A stretch of 64,000 bases of DNA from Pseudomonadota bacterium (GTDB taxonomy: Bacteria > Pseudomonadota > Gammaproteobacteria > Burkholderiales > Rhodocyclaceae). The stretch spans positions 1 through 64,000 of the forward strand of contig JAPLQT010000134.1 in assembly GCA_026399515.1 (NCBI GenBank). The letters are read 5' to 3'. Position numbers and translations under genes: made by a program. The notes beneath the pieces were generated by a model. The model made no database searches, was not told the origin of the DNA, and saw only the letters and a program-made list of their open reading frames with translations. Below are positions 63,291 to 64,000 of the stretch, piece by piece (the first letter of the stretch is position 1; every line of letters begins with the position of its first letter).

Positions 63291-64000
63291 GTTCCAGACG
63301 CACATCCCCAGCTTTCATGGCGGAATTGGACCGCATCATCGACGTCCCTAACCGCAAGGCCTACAACGACAGGGGGAACCCTATACGTGACTGCGCCCAA
63401 GCCACCCGCGACGAGCGGAGACGGGCATTGCACCAGGTCTTCTGCGACCTGCGAGGGTTGGGCTATCGCTTGCCCAGCCCCTTGTCACTCCGTACAAAGC
63501 ACGTGGAGGCACTGACCGAGCTTTGGCTCAAGAAGAAGCAAGCCTCCCGCAGCATCCATACCCAGTTGTCCATGCTCAGGGTATTCTGCCACTGGATCAA
63601 GAAGCCCAACCTGGTTGGGGATATTGACCAATACTTCGAGCCGGAACAAGTGCACCGGTCGCTAGTCTGCACGGTGAACAAGGCCTGGCAACCGAACGGC
63701 ATCGATGTGCCAGAGGTTATCGCCAAGGCTAAGGCAATGAACGCGGTCATGGGAATTCTCCTCGAGCTGCAGGATAAGTTCGGGTTGCGCACCAAAGAGT
63801 CCATTGAACTCAGCCCCGCGACAAACTACGACCGGGCGAATGGCCTGCTACATGTGGTGAAAGGTACCAAAGGCGGCAAGCCGCGCGTCATCGTTGTGGA
63901 AACGGCAGAGCAACGCCAGGTGCTTGAAGCTGCCATTCAACTCTCCCTGAAGAATGGTGACCGGATGCGTTGGGCACGCTTGACCTGGAAACAAGCACAA
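63287..64000 (+). CDS. Tyrosine integrase, N-terminal 238 residues
   Basis: Partial; continues past the window. The core-binding part (VEALTELWLKKKQASRSIHT, LSMLRVFCHWIKKPN) is followed by the start of the catalytic domain with Arg in DKFGLRTKESIELS and VVKGTKGGKPRVIVV. The C-terminal His/Arg/Tyr residues lie beyond the edge. It has an excellent ribosome-binding site (GAAGGAGGT). It is different from the integrase at 3272-4336. Confidence 0.85.
   Translation, partial: MSSRRTSPAFMAELDRIIDVPNRKAYNDRGNPIRDCAQATRDERRRALHQVFCDLRGLGYRLPSPLSLRTKHVEALTELWLKKKQASRSIHTQLSMLRVFCHWIKKPNLVGDIDQYFEPEQVHRSLVCTVNKAWQPNGIDVPEVIAKAKAMNAVMGILLELQDKFGLRTKESIELSPATNYDRANGLLHVVKGTKGGKPRVIVVETAEQRQVLEAAIQLSLKNGDRMRWARLTWKQAQ

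Overview
The window looks like accessory DNA of a GC-rich proteobacterium, most likely a betaproteobacterium. That placement is an inference: it rests on a phasin (polyhydroxyalkanoate granule) gene remnant, the IS3/IS110/IS66 load, and the style of the HU, YpfJ, MaoC and RluA genes. There are no rRNA genes and I recognise no tRNA. Plasmid or integrative-element functions lie near both ends: a tyrosine recombinase with a PIN toxin/antitoxin pair and a KfrA-like protein on the left, and a ParM/ParR-like partition pair, a HigBA pair and a second tyrosine recombinase running off the right edge. I read the window as part of a large plasmid, an integrative element or a strongly reworked genomic island.

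Layout. 1-2.2 kb: insertion sequences, one of which has decapitated a phasin gene. 3.3-8.2 kb: recombinase, toxin-antitoxin, KfrA and two unknown genes. 8.2-8.7 kb: a secreted HNH-like gene with an in-frame stop. 9.0-25.0 kb: a markedly GC-richer block carrying what I identify as an SspBCD-SspFGH DNA phosphorothioation defence system. sspB-sspC-sspD run rightward as the modification module and sspF-sspG-sspH run leftward as the restriction module, and the two converge on a lower-GC three-gene cassette with a restriction-endonuclease-like protein. No sspA (cysteine desulfurase) is present. 25.2-28.2 kb: a lexA-umuD-umuC-SRAP operon for SOS mutagenesis and abasic-site handling, with a clear promoter and an unusual palindromic operator. 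28.3-30.7 kb: two effector genes, an alpha/beta hydrolase and a nucleoside phosphorylase, each with a C-terminal effector-associated (EAD-like) adaptor domain. 31.4-42.5 kb: NERD nuclease-related proteins (one split by a complete IS66 element with 8-bp target duplications), a TPR protein, tandem micro-membrane proteins, a DUF2076 protein, a YpfJ metallopeptidase with an early stop, and HU. 42.7-50.3 kb: an RCC1-repeat secreted protein, a repressor with two operators, an IS110 relic, and a small RiPP locus in which a PqqD-SPASM radical SAM enzyme overlaps a 69-residue precursor ending in seven Cys-X units, followed upstream by an S1/P1 nuclease. 51-59.6 kb: secreted and housekeeping-type genes. 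59.6-64 kb: HigBA, ParM/ParR, and about 1.1 kb of structured non-coding DNA with repeats and an RNA-like run of hairpins, then the second integrase.

How the parts work together. The core is a defence and maintenance region. Phosphorothioation-based restriction, EAD effectors, NERD nucleases and toxin-antitoxin pairs sit beside an SOS-controlled error-prone polymerase. In-frame stops at 8344 (amber), 36247 (opal) and 45904 (amber), insertion-sequence disruptions and short gene remnants show that the region is also decaying. Functional assignments rest on motif recognition by eye; no database search was possible.
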